The notes under the pieces were generated by a model. The model did no database searches. It saw only the letters and a list, made by a program, of their open reading frames with translations, and was not told where the DNA came from. The position numbers and the translations under genes are program-made. Below, piece by piece: positions 9,001 through 19,003 of a stretch of DNA of 64,000 nt (position 1 is its first letter; every line of letters begins with the position of its first letter). Source of the stretch: Ruminimicrobiellum sp045223915 (lineage in GTDB: Bacteria > Elusimicrobiota > Endomicrobiia > Endomicrobiales > Endomicrobiaceae); contig JBGUZU010000002.1 in NCBI GenBank assembly GCA_045223915.1, forward strand, positions 51,651-115,650, read 5' to 3'.

Positions 9001-12000
9001 GTTATTGAACTTGCTCTTACATTTTCAAATTCGCCGCCTGTTATATTTATCTCTTTCTGTTCAATGTTTGCTTGGTTAACTAAATCGTTTTCTACTACCA
9101 ATATTCCCTCACCGTCTTCTGCCATTGTTATTTCGTTGTTATTTGTTCCGCCTATAAATGTCAATGTTCCGTTATTCTCTATTCCTTCAGTTGTCGTTAT
9201 ATCATCTGCTATTGTCTTAAATCCGTTCCCTTCGGTTATTGCTATAGCATTTTGACTTATCGCCGTTCCTGTTGAATTTTCTATTGTTCCATCTATAGTC
9301 AAGTTCCCTTCACCGGTTATTTCAATTTTGTTTACACCTTCTCCGGTGTATGTCATTAAACCTTCGTTCGTTATTCCGTCTGTTACCGATATATCATTTA
9401 TATTAACTTCGAAACTTGAATCTTCGTCTGCTATAGTTACCTTGCTTTGTTTTATACTTGTACCTTCTTCATTTGTAAATGTTGTTGATGTTATTTTTAA
9501 TTCTCCGCTTCCGTCTATAACATTCTTATTTACAACATCTCCGGGCTCGTCGTCTTCTCCGGTTACATCTATAACAAGCACACCGTTATTTGTTATTTTG
9601 CCGCCGTTTTCCCATGTATTTATTTCAGCATGTGTTGTAAATGTTACATCTTCATCAACCGTTACATTTGTTTGTTTTATTAAACTGTTGTTTTCCAAAT
9701 CGTTCTTTACAGTTAAGTTTCCTTCACCTGTTATTTCGTTATCATTTACCATATCGCTTCCGACAAATACCAATTCGCCTGAATTTGCTATTCCGTTATT
9801 GATCCATAAGTCATATGCATTTGCCTGTAAACTTGCACCTTCATTGATTGTTATTGAATTTTGTTCAATAATCATTCCGTCTTTATTTATAACATCTCCG
9901 GATATTTTTAAGTTTCCTGATGCTCCTGTTGCCGAATGTCCGTGTATGACATTCTCGTTCGTTCCACCCGTAAATTCTAAATCACCAACGTTTAGTATTC
10001 CGGATGTTGTTGTTGTTTTTATATCATCTGCATTTGCAACTAAAGAACCTCCGTTGCTTTGTATTTCTACATATGCTTGCTCTATTTTGGTTCCGGTTGA
10101 ATTTACAACTTCTCCGGAAATATATAAAGATCCTCTTGTTCCCTCTATTACATTTTTATTTGTTCCGCCGGTAAATTCCACAATACCTTCATTTGCTATT
10201 TTACCGTCGGTTGATGTAATAATATTATCCGCATTTGATGTCAATATTGCCAAATCCCCAACTGTTATCGTTGTTGCTTTTATACTTGCCGCATCATCTA
10301 CGGTTATTTCCGCATTCTCGGATATATTTATATTTTCCTGAGATATGTTACTTGCAACATTAATTTTATCTTGTAACTCGGTATTCCCTACACCTTTAAT
10401 TTCGGTTTCTAATGAGGCTACCTCAACATCAGCAGCTGTATTACCTATCAACACCAATTCGCCGTGATTCATTATTAAACCGGTTGCTACATCTTCCGAA
10501 TTTTTCAAATTATCAACTTTTACGGTTAAACTGCTGCCTTCAACATCGCTTATTTCTATTCTGCTTTGTGAAAGTACTCCGTCACCCATATCTATTGCAA
10601 CACCGTTAATTGTTGTTGATCCTGTTCCGGATATACCTTTTGTAAATGTTGATGAAGATTTGGATAATACCAATTCTCCGTTATTTAAAACATCTGCTGT
10701 GGCTTCATTTGTATCATCAAATGTTACACCGTTAAGAACAGTCTTTCCTTCGTTCGTTATTATTGCTGTTCCCGTATTGCTGCTGAATACAACGTTGTTA
10801 ACTTCAAGTCTTCCGTCAACGTCACTTACGGTCAAAGCATTTTCAAAACCATTTATGGTTAACTCTTGAGATTCCTCTTCGTTATTGATTTTTAATGTAT
10901 ATTTATCTGTCTTTAATCCGGTTAAAGAATTTGTACTTAATAATACTTTTCCGGAATCAAGTGCATTTATAGCTAAATCCGCTTTTAATGTGTCTTGTAC
11001 TCCGCCATCATCTATCCATTCGGTTACAAAATCATTACCTTCGTCGTCACCTGTTACCAAATAAAGTGCTAAACCGTCATATACCGCATTTGGTAATCCA
11101 CCGTAACCTTCTGCCATTATACTTAACCATGTAGAATCTGTTTTTGTAAGATCTTGTTCTACTGAATATGTCAATTCCGTTGTACCGAAAGTAGCATATT
11201 CAAGCAATGTTTGAGTAAAACTGTCTGCTATTTGAAGATCTGTTTTTGTTGCCTTATCGCTATCGGATAAAACATTTATCAAACCGATCTTCATTGTGCT
11301 GCCTTCGCCGAAATTCGTACTTGTTAACAAATCTGCTGTTTTTGCTTGTAAATCAACATCAAAGTTATAGTTCCAAGTTACACCTTCCGCTACATTTATT
11401 CCCTCGATATTCATATCATTGGTTTCGCCGTTAGCTATATCCAATGTTGCATTTTCACCTATATTTAATGTAGATGTTCTTAAATTGCTTTCATCCGCCA
11501 ATTTAAGAGTATTACCTTCTTCTAAATTAATAGCATTTTGACTGATAAAAGCATCTTCATCCACGAAAACATCACCTTTAACATTTACTACCGAACCGCC
11601 TGATGCTGCTCCGCTTACACTGTAAGAAACAGTTCCGCCGGTAACATCATATACACCTGTTTCGGTGTTGGATACTAATGCTTTAACTCCGCTTGCATTA
11701 GATATTAATGTTCCGGAATTTGTTATTTCGGTTGCTTCTATCGTTCCGCCTTGATATTCATCACCTTCACCGGTTACATAATTTTCTATTGTAGCACCCG
11801 CTTCATTGGTTATTTCTGTTGCTTTAATCGAGCCTGAACTTACTATTGCACCTTTGTTTGTTACTGAATCTGCAGAGATTGAACCGTCTTGATTATTCTT
11901 TATTGTTGCATTTTCATCATTTTCCAACAAAGCATTAGCTTCTTCATTTTCTGCTGCAATACTTCCTGTATTGTCTATAGTACCCATATTGAACAATTTT

Positions 12001-15000
12001 GTGGTTGCTGTTATTGTTGCCCCGCTTTCATTTATAATAGATCCTGTCCCTGATTCGTTTCTTAATGTTGCTGCTGTTATTGCGGCTTTATTATCAAGTT
12101 CTAACACATTTGATAATGTTCCTCTTGCATTTATATCTCCGCCTTCATCATTTGTAAGGTATATATTTACATTTATATCGTTTTGATCTATTTTTGCCTT
12201 ATTTACTAACTCTGTATCTATACTTAAGTTTCCGTAAACTGTTTCACCGCTTTCTGCATCGGTTAAACCGGTAACTTCCGTTTCGTTTGTCATTTCGCTC
12301 AATCCGAAGAATATTAAATCTCCGGCATTTGCTATTTTGCTGTCGGTCATATCGTTTGTATTTACCGTGAATGTGCTTGTCTGTAAAACTTCTATTTCTT
12401 GTTTTGAAATTCCTATTGCTTCATCATTTTGAACATTACCGTTTATTCTCAATGTACCTTTATCGGAAGCCGTTATTGTACTTGTATTTAACACATAATC
12501 GTTACCTTCACCGCCGCCATAATACTCTATTATTCCGTCGTTAGTTATAGGAGCTGTTAAATCTTCTAAATTTGCCGGATTTACCGATAATAAACCATCT
12601 GCGGCAACTGTTATTGAAGAGTTTGTAATCGAACCGTCTGCATCTGCATTGTTCATTGTTAAGCTACCGCTTGATACTGTTATTGTTTGATAAGATATTG
12701 TTGTTGAAGATTTTACTACGGCACCTTTTGTAGAATCACCGATATTCAATATGTTTTTAGATATATCGGTTTGATAAGCTTCGTCTGATGTTATTCCGTT
12801 TTCAACTACAAAACCGCTTGAAACAATATTTAATGTTCCGCCGTTATTTATTATTTGTCCTGATACTGATGAATTCTCTTCAAAATATGCTACCGCATCG
12901 GTATTGTTTACAAAATCACCTTCTAGTCTTACACTTGTTAAATGTAAGCTGTCGCCTGCCATATAATTATATATGTCGGCTTCTACCGTTGTAATCGGAG
13001 CTACTGCACGAGTATTTGTGCTGCCGTCAAGTCTTAATGTTTTATCTCCATAGAACTCTAACCTGTCCTGCTTTATTGTTGCACCGAATATACCTATTGT
13101 TGTTTCATCTTGTGCATCAGCCGTTACTGTTATTGAAGATACACCCACACCTGTTAAGGATGTTATACCAAAAGCTTTATCATCTTTTACATTCAATCTT
13201 AATATAGTTTCGTTCTCTAAGGTTCCGTCTCCTGACAAGTAGTTTGTCGTTATTTCACCAACATTGGATAATACACTATCAACACCTGATATCGTAACTG
13301 TAGATTGTGATATACTTATCATTGGTTCTTCGCTTTCAGCGTTTCCGTTTACTACTTCACCGTCAATTACCAATGTTCCGGTTCCAACTATATTATTTTT
13401 ATTTACTCCTTTTTCAAATGTTATCTGTCCGTCACTTCTTATTTCGTTATCAACCGTATTTATTGCATCTGCACTCCAAGCAATTAAGCTACCATCTGCT
13501 GTTATAGTCATTGAAGAGTTTCTTATTATAGCACCACCATCTCTTCCCGAGCTCATTGTTAAACTTCCGCTTGATACTGTTATTGTTTGAGAAGAAATTT
13601 GAGCACTTCCATTTAATGTAAAATCTGTAGCATGTTCAGCATCACCGATATTTAGTATATTTTTGGATATATCTTCTTCATTGTCGGTACCTATACCATC
13701 TGAATACTTGGTACCACCCAAAAAGTTTACTGTTCCGGTACTATTTATTATATAGCTTGCACTACCATCTTCATATATGCTTACTACTCCTCTGTTATCT
13801 AAAGAAGGATATACATCAATATGCAAATTTAAACCGTCTGTTCCGTCTTCCGTTTGCAAATAGTTTACAATGTTCGTATATAAAGTATAGTCTTCTCCTT
13901 CAGGATCTGCCGTTAAAGATAATGTTCCGGTTCCTTCAAAATTAACTACTCCTTGTTTTAATGTTCTTCCCGTTAAATCTATTTCAATACCTGTTGTATT
14001 TGTTGTTATTGTTGTTTCACCTTGTTGGCTACCAGAAGAAGCATCACTTGTTATTTCTTTTATTCCAAAACCTTCTGAGCTATCCAAGTTCAAGAATAAT
14101 TTTCCATTATTTTGTAATTCACCTTCACCTAAAAGAGCATTTGTTGTTATAGTTGAATCTTCACCGTTTTTAAAGGTAACACCACTTGCTACTGTTATTG
14201 TAGATTGTTTTATTGATGCCGTATTTGATACAGCCCCGCTGATTACCAATGTTCCTTCTCCTTCTATTGCATTGGTATTAGAACCGGTACCAAAAATTTC
14301 CAATGTCCCGTTATTTGTAATAGCATCTTCTATTGTCATACCTTCTGCAGCAACATTTAATTGAGAATCTGTTCCGATAACTAAAGATTTTTGTTGTAAA
14401 GTTGCATTGTCGGAAAGTATTAATTGTGCACCTTCATCAACAGTTGCTTTACCGGTACCGAGAATACCACCTTCCATTGTTGTTATTCCACTCAAGAAAA
14501 ACAAATCTCCTTCATTATAAACATCGTTTGCAACAGGAGCTTCTCCGCCGGTTACGGTATTTGCCGTGAACGAAGAATTATTTACTACCATTTTTCCTGC
14601 ATTATATATCGCTCCGCCATACTGACTTGCGGAATTTGACGTAAATGTTGAATTTTCTACTGTCAACGAACCTTTATTATTTATTACTGAACCATCTCCA
14701 TCTTTAGTAAACTTTTCGAATGTTGTATCAACTACGGTTGCAGACTGTCCTTCACCTATTTCAAAACCGGAAGCAGTACCTGCACCGGATACGGAAAAAT
14801 TATCACCTTTAATAGTTAACTCCGTCGCACCTTGTGTTCCTAATTCTGTATCTGTCGCTTCAGCAACAATATTACTTTCAAGACCTATACTTGTCGTTCC
14901 ATCCGAAATTGCAACACCTAAATCGTAAAACGTTGTCGGTGCTGCAGCATAACTCAAAGGAGTAAATGCCAATGTTGCAGTAAGCAACACAGCAAAAAAC

Positions 15001-15032
15001 TTACTTGACTTCTTAACAAACTTGTTAAACAT
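6048..15032 (-). CDS. Giant autotransporter: beta-helix passenger, autotransporter barrel, coiled coil and OmpA-like domain
   Basis: A 2994-residue exported protein. A signal peptide (about 1-30, ending PLSYAAA) leads into a chlamydial Pmp/pectate-lyase-like stretch with SQYGGAIYN. Then come about 2300 residues of degenerate 60-70-residue beta-helix modules built on phrases like ITNEGxLxFxGGTNxNxIxG and INISQENI. A PATR-type autotransporter repeat (SGDNAYTGTTTISKGAIEI) lies near residue 2050. The translocator barrel spans about 2525-2806 (starts KVWAEYYYNNY, last strand YYANVGLMYKFG). The protein does not end there: a charged coiled coil (about 2812-2875) and an OmpA-like peptidoglycan-binding domain (about 2880-2994, GHTDNVGSDEVNQ, SEKRA, GRAQNRRVEI) follow. 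AGGAG precedes the ATG. It probably displays the passenger on the surface while holding the cell wall. The ligand is unknown. Confidence 0.9.
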   Translation of the reverse strand: MFNKFVKKSSKFFAVLLTATLAFTPLSYAAAPTTFYDLGVAISDGTTSIGLESNIVAEATDTELGTQGATELTIKGDNFSVSGAGTASGFEIGEGQSATVVDTTFEKFTKDGDGSVINNKGSLTVENSTFTSNSASQYGGAIYNAGKMVVNNSSFTANTVTGGEAPVANDVYNEGDLFFLSGITTMEGGILGTGKATVDEGAQLILSDNATLQQKSLVIGTDSQLNVAAEGMTIEDAITNNGTLEIFGTGSNTNAIEGEGTLVISGAVSNTASIKQSTITVASGVTFKNGEDSTITTNALLGEGELQNNGKLFLNLDSSEGFGIKEITSDASSGSQQGETTITTNTTGIEIDLTGRTLKQGVVNFEGTGTLSLTADPEGEDYTLYTNIVNYLQTEDGTDGLNLHIDVYPSLDNRGVVSIYEDGSASYIINSTGTVNFLGGTKYSDGIGTDNEEDISKNILNIGDAEHATDFTLNGSAQISSQTITVSSGSLTMSSGRDGGAIIRNSSMTITADGSLIAWSADAINTVDNEIRSDGQITFEKGVNKNNIVGTGTLVIDGEVVNGNAESEEPMISISQSTVTISGVDSVLSNVGEITTNYLSGDGTLENETILRLNVKDDKAFGITSLTGVGVSSITVTADAQDETTIGIFGATIKQDRLEFYGDKTLRLDGSTNTRAVAPITTVEADIYNYMAGDSLHLTSVRLEGDFVNNTDAVAYFEENSSVSGQIINNGGTLNIVSSGFVVENGITSDEAYQTDISKNILNIGDSTKGAVVKSSTTISYQTITVSSGSLTMNNADADGSITNSSITVAADGLLSVNPANLEDLTAPITNDGIIEYYGGGEGNDYVLNTSTITASDKGTLRINGNVQNDEAIGISKQEIEVLQTSTFTVNTNDMTDSKIANAGDLIFFGLSEMTNETEVTGLTDAESGETVYGNLSIDTELVNKAKIDQNDINVNIYLTNDEGGDINARGTLSNVLELDNKAAITAATLRNESGTGSIINESGATITATTKLFNMGTIDNTGSIAAENEEANALLENDENATIKNNQDGSISADSVTNKGAIVSSGSIKATEITNEAGATIENYVTGEGDEYQGGTIEATEITNSGTLISNASGVKALVSNTETGVYDVTGGTVSYSVSGAASGGSVVNVKGDVFVDEDAFISQNAINLEEGNTLKLADESNLRTSTLNIGENATLDIANGETNDMNIEGINVAEGVTWNYNFDVDLQAKTADLLTSTNFGEGSTMKIGLINVLSDSDKATKTDLQIADSFTQTLLEYATFGTTELTYSVEQDLTKTDSTWLSIMAEGYGGLPNAVYDGLALYLVTGDDEGNDFVTEWIDDGGVQDTLKADLAINALDSGKVLLSTNSLTGLKTDKYTLKINNEEESQELTINGFENALTVSDVDGRLEVNNVVFSSNTGTAIITNEGKTVLNGVTFDDTNEATADVLNNGELVLSKSSSTFTKGISGTGSTTINGVAIDMGDGVLSQSRIEISDVEGSSLTVKVDNLKNSEDVATGLIMNHGELVLIGNTAADVEVASLETEIKGVGNTELQDKINVASNISQENINISENAEITVDDAASIKATTITVGDLAILTSNADNIITSTDGKIANEGIVEFTGGTNKNVIEGTRGSLYISGEVVNSTGTKIEQAYVEIQSNGGSLVANADDIKTTTTSGILNVGDLEFTGGTNENVIHGHSATGASGNLKISGDVINKDGMIIEQNSITINEGASLQANAYDLWINNGIANSGELVFVGSDMVNDNEITGEGNLTVKNDLENNSLIKQTNVTVDEDVTFTTHAEINTWENGGKITNNGVLVIDVTGEDDEPGDVVNKNVIDGSGELKITSTTFTNEEGTSIKQSKVTIADEDSSFEVNINDISVTDGITNEGLMTYTGEGVNKIEITGEGNLTIDGTIENSTGTAISQNAIAITEGNGFKTIADDITTTEGIENNGTLTFIGGTNNNEITMAEDGEGILVVENDLVNQANIEQKEINITGGEFENVRASSITADSITVADGSTLITDAADLAISDSITITGEETVLNLKDEEAAEIAAAITGAGKIVKEGEGTVTLSGDNAYTGTTTISKGAIEIEEAGGISTNTIYMDGGKLIINSDAEVSLSNEIMGTDHNDVNIEVVESTTTLTGKIFGNKDLVKTGEGALDLQMETNGYAGDTIISSGTIIGTTKNINGKVSGSGAEDSAVEFYDAEGEVTLNEFDTTNFIGTFDKTGAATMTVTENFKAINANITNGTFIINNDAEMGSGSTFEVTNEMKVENALLQGYGDITAGDLIIGAGATFAPGNSTATFKVTGNLTFAEDGNYDVEFGQFDMDSEGHYNDNTQVSGTTTIGDNAKITLNNIEGKYYVAETIDLINASSLADGFEYDEANVTFNDNDARGLREGYDTRISTRVYTEGNALKIELQRKQSEYAEATEFDRSHNEQEVANAIDAISTGNPGDITNSLDAMEQLYYYEETYDIEGLKAALNDIGGVIHSNATNLTFFNTKAEHVYDKVKERTADILPCKKAHSKVWAEYYYNNYSVDNDKNSPKHETSVNGFLVGYDMISAKNLTLGVTAGYGTSELKQVKDKATMNDINLGFYGGYETDKWLLKGLLLGGYEQYAIGRTIAFMDRTANSEHNGYSAALDLEVGYKISLNKKDSQSKHKIYLKPFIGAIGSYMNNEGYEEKNAESLNLKIEDYNALTAEARAGLELNGKVKKFGWYAKAGARQLLTDKQNEIESSLLDFKDETKMKIWSAENAQTTITGGIGVDYDLSENWNVFANGLGNFANVATNYYANVGLMYKFGCVNNKKVTDEDVEKITAMLNDKITEEEALKEEMKNKEKELNDAKEREKELQNRIQKYEANVVSEQEAEKMKNKKIKTFKLGEKPTFVFGTDQLNNNGKTSLKQVATELENYPDAEVLVEGHTDNVGSDEVNQVISEKRASSVATSLKKDYGVRNNIAVIGKGKSEPIASNDTAEGRAQNRRVEITITTAD

Positions 15033-15181
15033 CTTTTTCTCCTAAACTAAAATTTTTTTATTTTTTTACTTATTTTAAAAACAAAAAAAATCCATTACAT
15101 AAAATTAAATTTGGACTTTTATGTATTTATTTTTCAAGATTATACAAAATTTTTTTTTATTTTTTAAAGAGCCCTACAAAA

Positions 15182-15676
15182 TTAAAACCTTTTAAAAACA
15201 TCTGTTTTAAGTGACGATACCTTATCCAAGAAGATAAAACCGTCTAAATGATCTATTTCATGTTGAATTGTTATTGACTCAAAACCGTGAGTTTTTAATA
15301 ATTGTTTCTTACCTTCTATATCCAAATACTCAACTTCTATTTTATTTTTTCTTACAACATTTCCGGTAAAATCCGGAACACTTAAACAACCTTCTCTCGA
15401 TTTTAACTTCCCGGAACTGTAAGTTATTTTCGGATTTATCATTATTAAAAAGCCGTTATTATGATGCGGTTTCGGGTTTAAAGAAATGTCCACCAACACT
15501 ATTCTTAATAATACTCCTACTTGAACCGCAGCAATACCGACACAATGGCTGGAAGAAAGCATAGTTTCTCTCATATTACCTATGAGAGTTTTTATTTTGT
15601 AATCTATTTTTTCTACCGGCAAACTAACTTGTTTTAGTATCGGATTTGGAATTGTTACTATATCTAATATCGGCAC
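15182..15676 (-). CDS. def: Peptide deformylase
   Basis: A 164-residue metalloenzyme that removes the formyl group from nascent N-terminal methionine. The three family motifs are present: VGIAAVQVG (form of GxGLAAxQ), EGCLSVP with the metal-binding Cys, and QHEIDHLDG with the two metal His and the catalytic Glu. The start is GTG with AAGGAA upstream. Length is normal. It is bordered downstream by the autotransporter leader and upstream by a short R3-type repeat stretch. Confidence 0.95.
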   Translation of the reverse strand: MPILDIVTIPNPILKQVSLPVEKIDYKIKTLIGNMRETMLSSSHCVGIAAVQVGVLLRIVLVDISLNPKPHHNNGFLIMINPKITYSSGKLKSREGCLSVPDFTGNVVRKNKIEVEYLDIEGKKQLLKTHGFESITIQHEIDHLDGFIFLDKVSSLKTDVFKRF

Positions 15677-15820
15677 TGTTTTTTCCTTAACTACTGAAGA
15701 TTTGATGATTGGAAGATTTGAAGATTGGAAGCAAATCTGTAAAAATTGCTTTGCAATTTTTGTTATTATTTAAAATTTCTTTTTTCCTCTAATCTTCTAA
15801 TCCTCTAATCTTCTATTCTT

Positions 15821-16354
15821 CTAAATTTTCTGGGAATCCGCTTGGTTTACAAAAATTTCAACATTAAGTTCTTGTGCCAAATGTTTTAAATGATGTTTAA
15901 AATCGTCCATCTTAACCGTTTTGGGAATATTTACTTCCAACAACATTATGTACACTTTATCTTTTTTGCCCGAAATTTTTGTTTGAACATCGGTTATATT
16001 TATCTTTTTGTCGGCTAAGAATTTACTTACATTATAAACGATACCTACTCTGTCCGAACCGTAGACGGCAATAATGTAGTCGCCGAAATTCTTTTTATTT
16101 GTTTTAGGTTTATCAACTTCGGTTACCGAATAAGATAATCCCAACTTTTTCATGGAAGAATTTAAACTTCTTTTTATTTTGGAAACATCCGAATTTTTAG
16201 GACAGGCAAGCAACAATATAACCGCAAACTGCCCCGATAACAATGTCATTGTGGAATCTTCAATGTTGCAACCTAACTTAAAAAGAATTTCCGATATTGA
16301 ACTTACAATACCTGTTCTGTCTTTTCCTATTGCCGACAAAGATAACATTTTCAT
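15821..16354 (-). CDS. Tandem ACT-domain regulator (GcvR-like)
   Basis: A 177-residue protein made of two ACT domains. The first starts MLSLSAIGKDRTGIVSSISE and the second DYIIAVYGSDRVGIVYNVSK; both show the DRxGIV turn of amino-acid-binding ACT units. The layout matches GcvR-like proteins, which in E. coli modulate the glycine-cleavage activator GcvA. No gcv gene is in view, so the target here is unknown. The ATG shares one base with the alaS stop (TAATG), so it is translationally coupled to alaS. Confidence 0.7.
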   Translation of the reverse strand: MKMLSLSAIGKDRTGIVSSISEILFKLGCNIEDSTMTLLSGQFAVILLLACPKNSDVSKIKRSLNSSMKKLGLSYSVTEVDKPKTNKKNFGDYIIAVYGSDRVGIVYNVSKFLADKKINITDVQTKISGKKDKVYIMLLEVNIPKTVKMDDFKHHLKHLAQELNVEIFVNQADSQKI

Positions 16355-18978
16355 TATTTTAATATTTCCCCTATATTTTCTATAACAGATTTTAAATTAT
16401 CTGTTTTTTTACCGCCGCCTTGTGCAAAATCGGGTTTTCCTCCGCCGGAACCTTCAATTTTTGCAGCAAATTGTTTTGCAATTTTTCCCGCGGCATAACC
16501 TTGTTTAACTATATCCTGGCTTACTGATATAACAAAAGATATTTTATCTTGAAGTTTCGATGCTATAACTATAATTGCCGATGCTTGTTTTTCTTTAACT
16601 TTATCTACCATCTCTCTTAAAGTTTTAACATCAACACCTTCAACGGCAAATGCAATTACATTAACACCGTTTATATCTTTTGCGGATTTTATATATTCGT
16701 CAATTTCTCCTGCAATCAACTTACTCTTTAAAGAAGAAATTTCCGTATCGAGATTTTTTGCATCCTGCAACATTTTTTCAATTGCGGGAACAACCATAAC
16801 TTTCGAAGTTTTTAATAATGCTGCGATTTCGTCTATCTTGTTTTCCAAACCGTCAACATATTTTTCGCATGCACTGCCGCAAACAGCTTCTATTCTTCTT
16901 ATTCCGCTGCCTACCGAACTTTCGGAAACGATTTTAAACATTCCGATATCGCCTGTTTTTTGAACATGTGTTCCGCCGCAAAGTTCCATTGAATAATATT
17001 TGTCGTCGGTTTCTATAACTTTGACTGTTCTTACAACATCGCCGTACTTTTCACCGAACAAAGCCATAGCACCTTCTTTTCTTGCTTGTTCTATAGGCAT
17101 TTCGGTAATAGATACCGGATAATTCTGTCTTATAGCTTTATTTACATCTTTTTCTATTTTTTTAAGTTCTTCTTTTGTTACCGCTTTAAAGTGGTTAAAA
17201 TCAAACCTTAAATTGTCGGGACAAACCAAAGAACCCGCCTGGGCAACATGGTTACCTAACACGGATCTCAACACTTTTTGTAACAAATGTGTTGCGGTAT
17301 GATGTCTTGCCGTTTGATTTCTTTTATCGGTATTTATAGATGCAGTTAAAACATCACCTGCTTTCACCTGTCCTTTTTCAACTATAACTTTATGAACAAA
17401 AAGTTTTCCGATAGGTTTTGTTACGTCGGTAACTTCTATATTTACAGACTCGTTAAACATTATTCCGGTATCTGCAACTTGTCCGCCGGACTCACCGTAA
17501 AAAGGTGTATTGGACAAAATTATTTCACCTTTATCGTTTGCGGATAAAGAATCAACTTTTTTACCGTCTTTTACGAGTGCAATAACTTTTACGGAAGAAC
17601 TGTTTTGTGTGTATCCTTCGAAAGTTGTATCTCCGCACTCTTTATGTAATACCGAATAAAATGTTATATCTTGTTCACCTGAACCGCTCCATGCACCTCT
17701 GGATTTTTCCTGAGCAAGTTTCTTTTCCTGCTCAAAACCTTTTTCGTCTATTGTTAAACCCTGTTCAAGTGCAATTTCTTTTGTAAGTTCGTGAGGAAAT
17801 CCGTAAGTATCGTAAAGTTTAAATACATCTTCACCTTTCAATACGGAAACATTTTTCGCTTTATATTGTGATATAAGATTATTCAACAAATCGGTTCCGG
17901 TATTTAATGTTTCAAGGAATTTTTCCTCTTCAACTTTTGCCATAGACTTTATGTTATCGAGTCTTGCGGTAAGTTCCGGATATGCGGGTTTCATAACATC
18001 GTGAACAACATCTACAAGTTTATACAAGAAAGGTTCGTTCATACCGAAAACTTTTCCCTGTCTAACCGCTCTTCTTAAAATTCTTCTTAAAACATAACCT
18101 CTTCCTTCATTTGAAGGATGAATACCGTCGGAAATTAAAAATGTTATTGCTCTTGCATGATCTGCAATCATTCTTAATTTAGGTATATTATCGTTAAATG
18201 AAACTTTCAATAATTCCGATGCTGCATTCATCATAGGTAAAAACAAATCCGTATCAAAAACATTATTTTTACCGTTAGCCGCAGCAACGATTCTTTCAAG
18301 TCCCATACCGGTATCTATATTTTTTCTTCCCAACGGTTTTAATGAACCGTCTTCTTGTCTGTCGAACTGTGTGAAAACAAGATTCCATATTTCAAGATAT
18401 CTGTTACAATCGCACCACGGACCGCATGTAGGTTTATGGCAACCCATATCTTCGCCCAAATCTATCAAGATTTCCGAGCACGGACCGCAAGGTCCCGTAG
18501 GTCCCATTGTCCAAAAGTTTGTTTCGTCGCCCATCTTTATAATTCTTGATTCGGGAACAAACTTTTTCCACATTTGTCCCGCTTCATCGTCGTCTTTATA
18601 AATTGTTGCATAAAGTTTTTCTTTAGGCAATTGCATATAGTTGGTAAGGAAATCCCATGCCCATGCAATAGCTTCTTCTTTAAAATAATCACCGAAAGAA
18701 AAGTTACCCAACATTTCAAAAAATGTTAAGTGTCTGTTAGTTACTCCCACTTGATCTATATCTGAAGTTCTAAAACATTTTTGTGAGGATGTTGCTCTTG
18801 TAAAAGTATCCTTACTTTGACCTAAAAAATGTTTCTTAAATTGAACCATTCCCGCGGAAGTAAACAATAATGTTTTATCTCCCGAAGGTACTAATGAATC
18901 CGACGGTACAACTTTGCAACCTTTTTCACTAAAAAAGTCCAAAAAAGTTTTCCTGATATACGCTGATTGTTTATTCAT
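16354..18978 (-). CDS. alaS: Alanyl-tRNA synthetase
   Basis: Charges tRNA-Ala and clears mischarged tRNA. From the ATG at 18978 the protein is 874 residues, the usual length; an upstream in-frame TTG would add six residues and is less likely. The class II catalytic core begins SAYIRKTFLDFFSEKGCKVVPS. The editing domain has RHHTATHLLQ (about 556-565) and the zinc Cys/His set in CGGTHVQKTGDIG (about 666). The glycine-rich C-Ala end has GSGGGKPDFAQGGG. No clear Shine-Dalgarno precedes the ATG. All domains are intact. Confidence 0.97.
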   Translation of the reverse strand: MNKQSAYIRKTFLDFFSEKGCKVVPSDSLVPSGDKTLLFTSAGMVQFKKHFLGQSKDTFTRATSSQKCFRTSDIDQVGVTNRHLTFFEMLGNFSFGDYFKEEAIAWAWDFLTNYMQLPKEKLYATIYKDDDEAGQMWKKFVPESRIIKMGDETNFWTMGPTGPCGPCSEILIDLGEDMGCHKPTCGPWCDCNRYLEIWNLVFTQFDRQEDGSLKPLGRKNIDTGMGLERIVAAANGKNNVFDTDLFLPMMNAASELLKVSFNDNIPKLRMIADHARAITFLISDGIHPSNEGRGYVLRRILRRAVRQGKVFGMNEPFLYKLVDVVHDVMKPAYPELTARLDNIKSMAKVEEEKFLETLNTGTDLLNNLISQYKAKNVSVLKGEDVFKLYDTYGFPHELTKEIALEQGLTIDEKGFEQEKKLAQEKSRGAWSGSGEQDITFYSVLHKECGDTTFEGYTQNSSSVKVIALVKDGKKVDSLSANDKGEIILSNTPFYGESGGQVADTGIMFNESVNIEVTDVTKPIGKLFVHKVIVEKGQVKAGDVLTASINTDKRNQTARHHTATHLLQKVLRSVLGNHVAQAGSLVCPDNLRFDFNHFKAVTKEELKKIEKDVNKAIRQNYPVSITEMPIEQARKEGAMALFGEKYGDVVRTVKVIETDDKYYSMELCGGTHVQKTGDIGMFKIVSESSVGSGIRRIEAVCGSACEKYVDGLENKIDEIAALLKTSKVMVVPAIEKMLQDAKNLDTEISSLKSKLIAGEIDEYIKSAKDINGVNVIAFAVEGVDVKTLREMVDKVKEKQASAIIVIASKLQDKISFVISVSQDIVKQGYAAGKIAKQFAAKIEGSGGGKPDFAQGGGKKTDNLKSVIENIGEILK

Positions 18979-19003
18979 AATAGATAATTTTAGCAAACTA
19001 AAA

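Noticed and set aside
9328..10341. A 337-codon plus-strand open frame (and others such as 8797-9255 and 13264-13590) opposite the autotransporter gene
   Set aside because: They are antisense shadows of the low-complexity beta-helix repeats: Ser/Val/Pro-rich, no ribosome sites, no recognisable domain.
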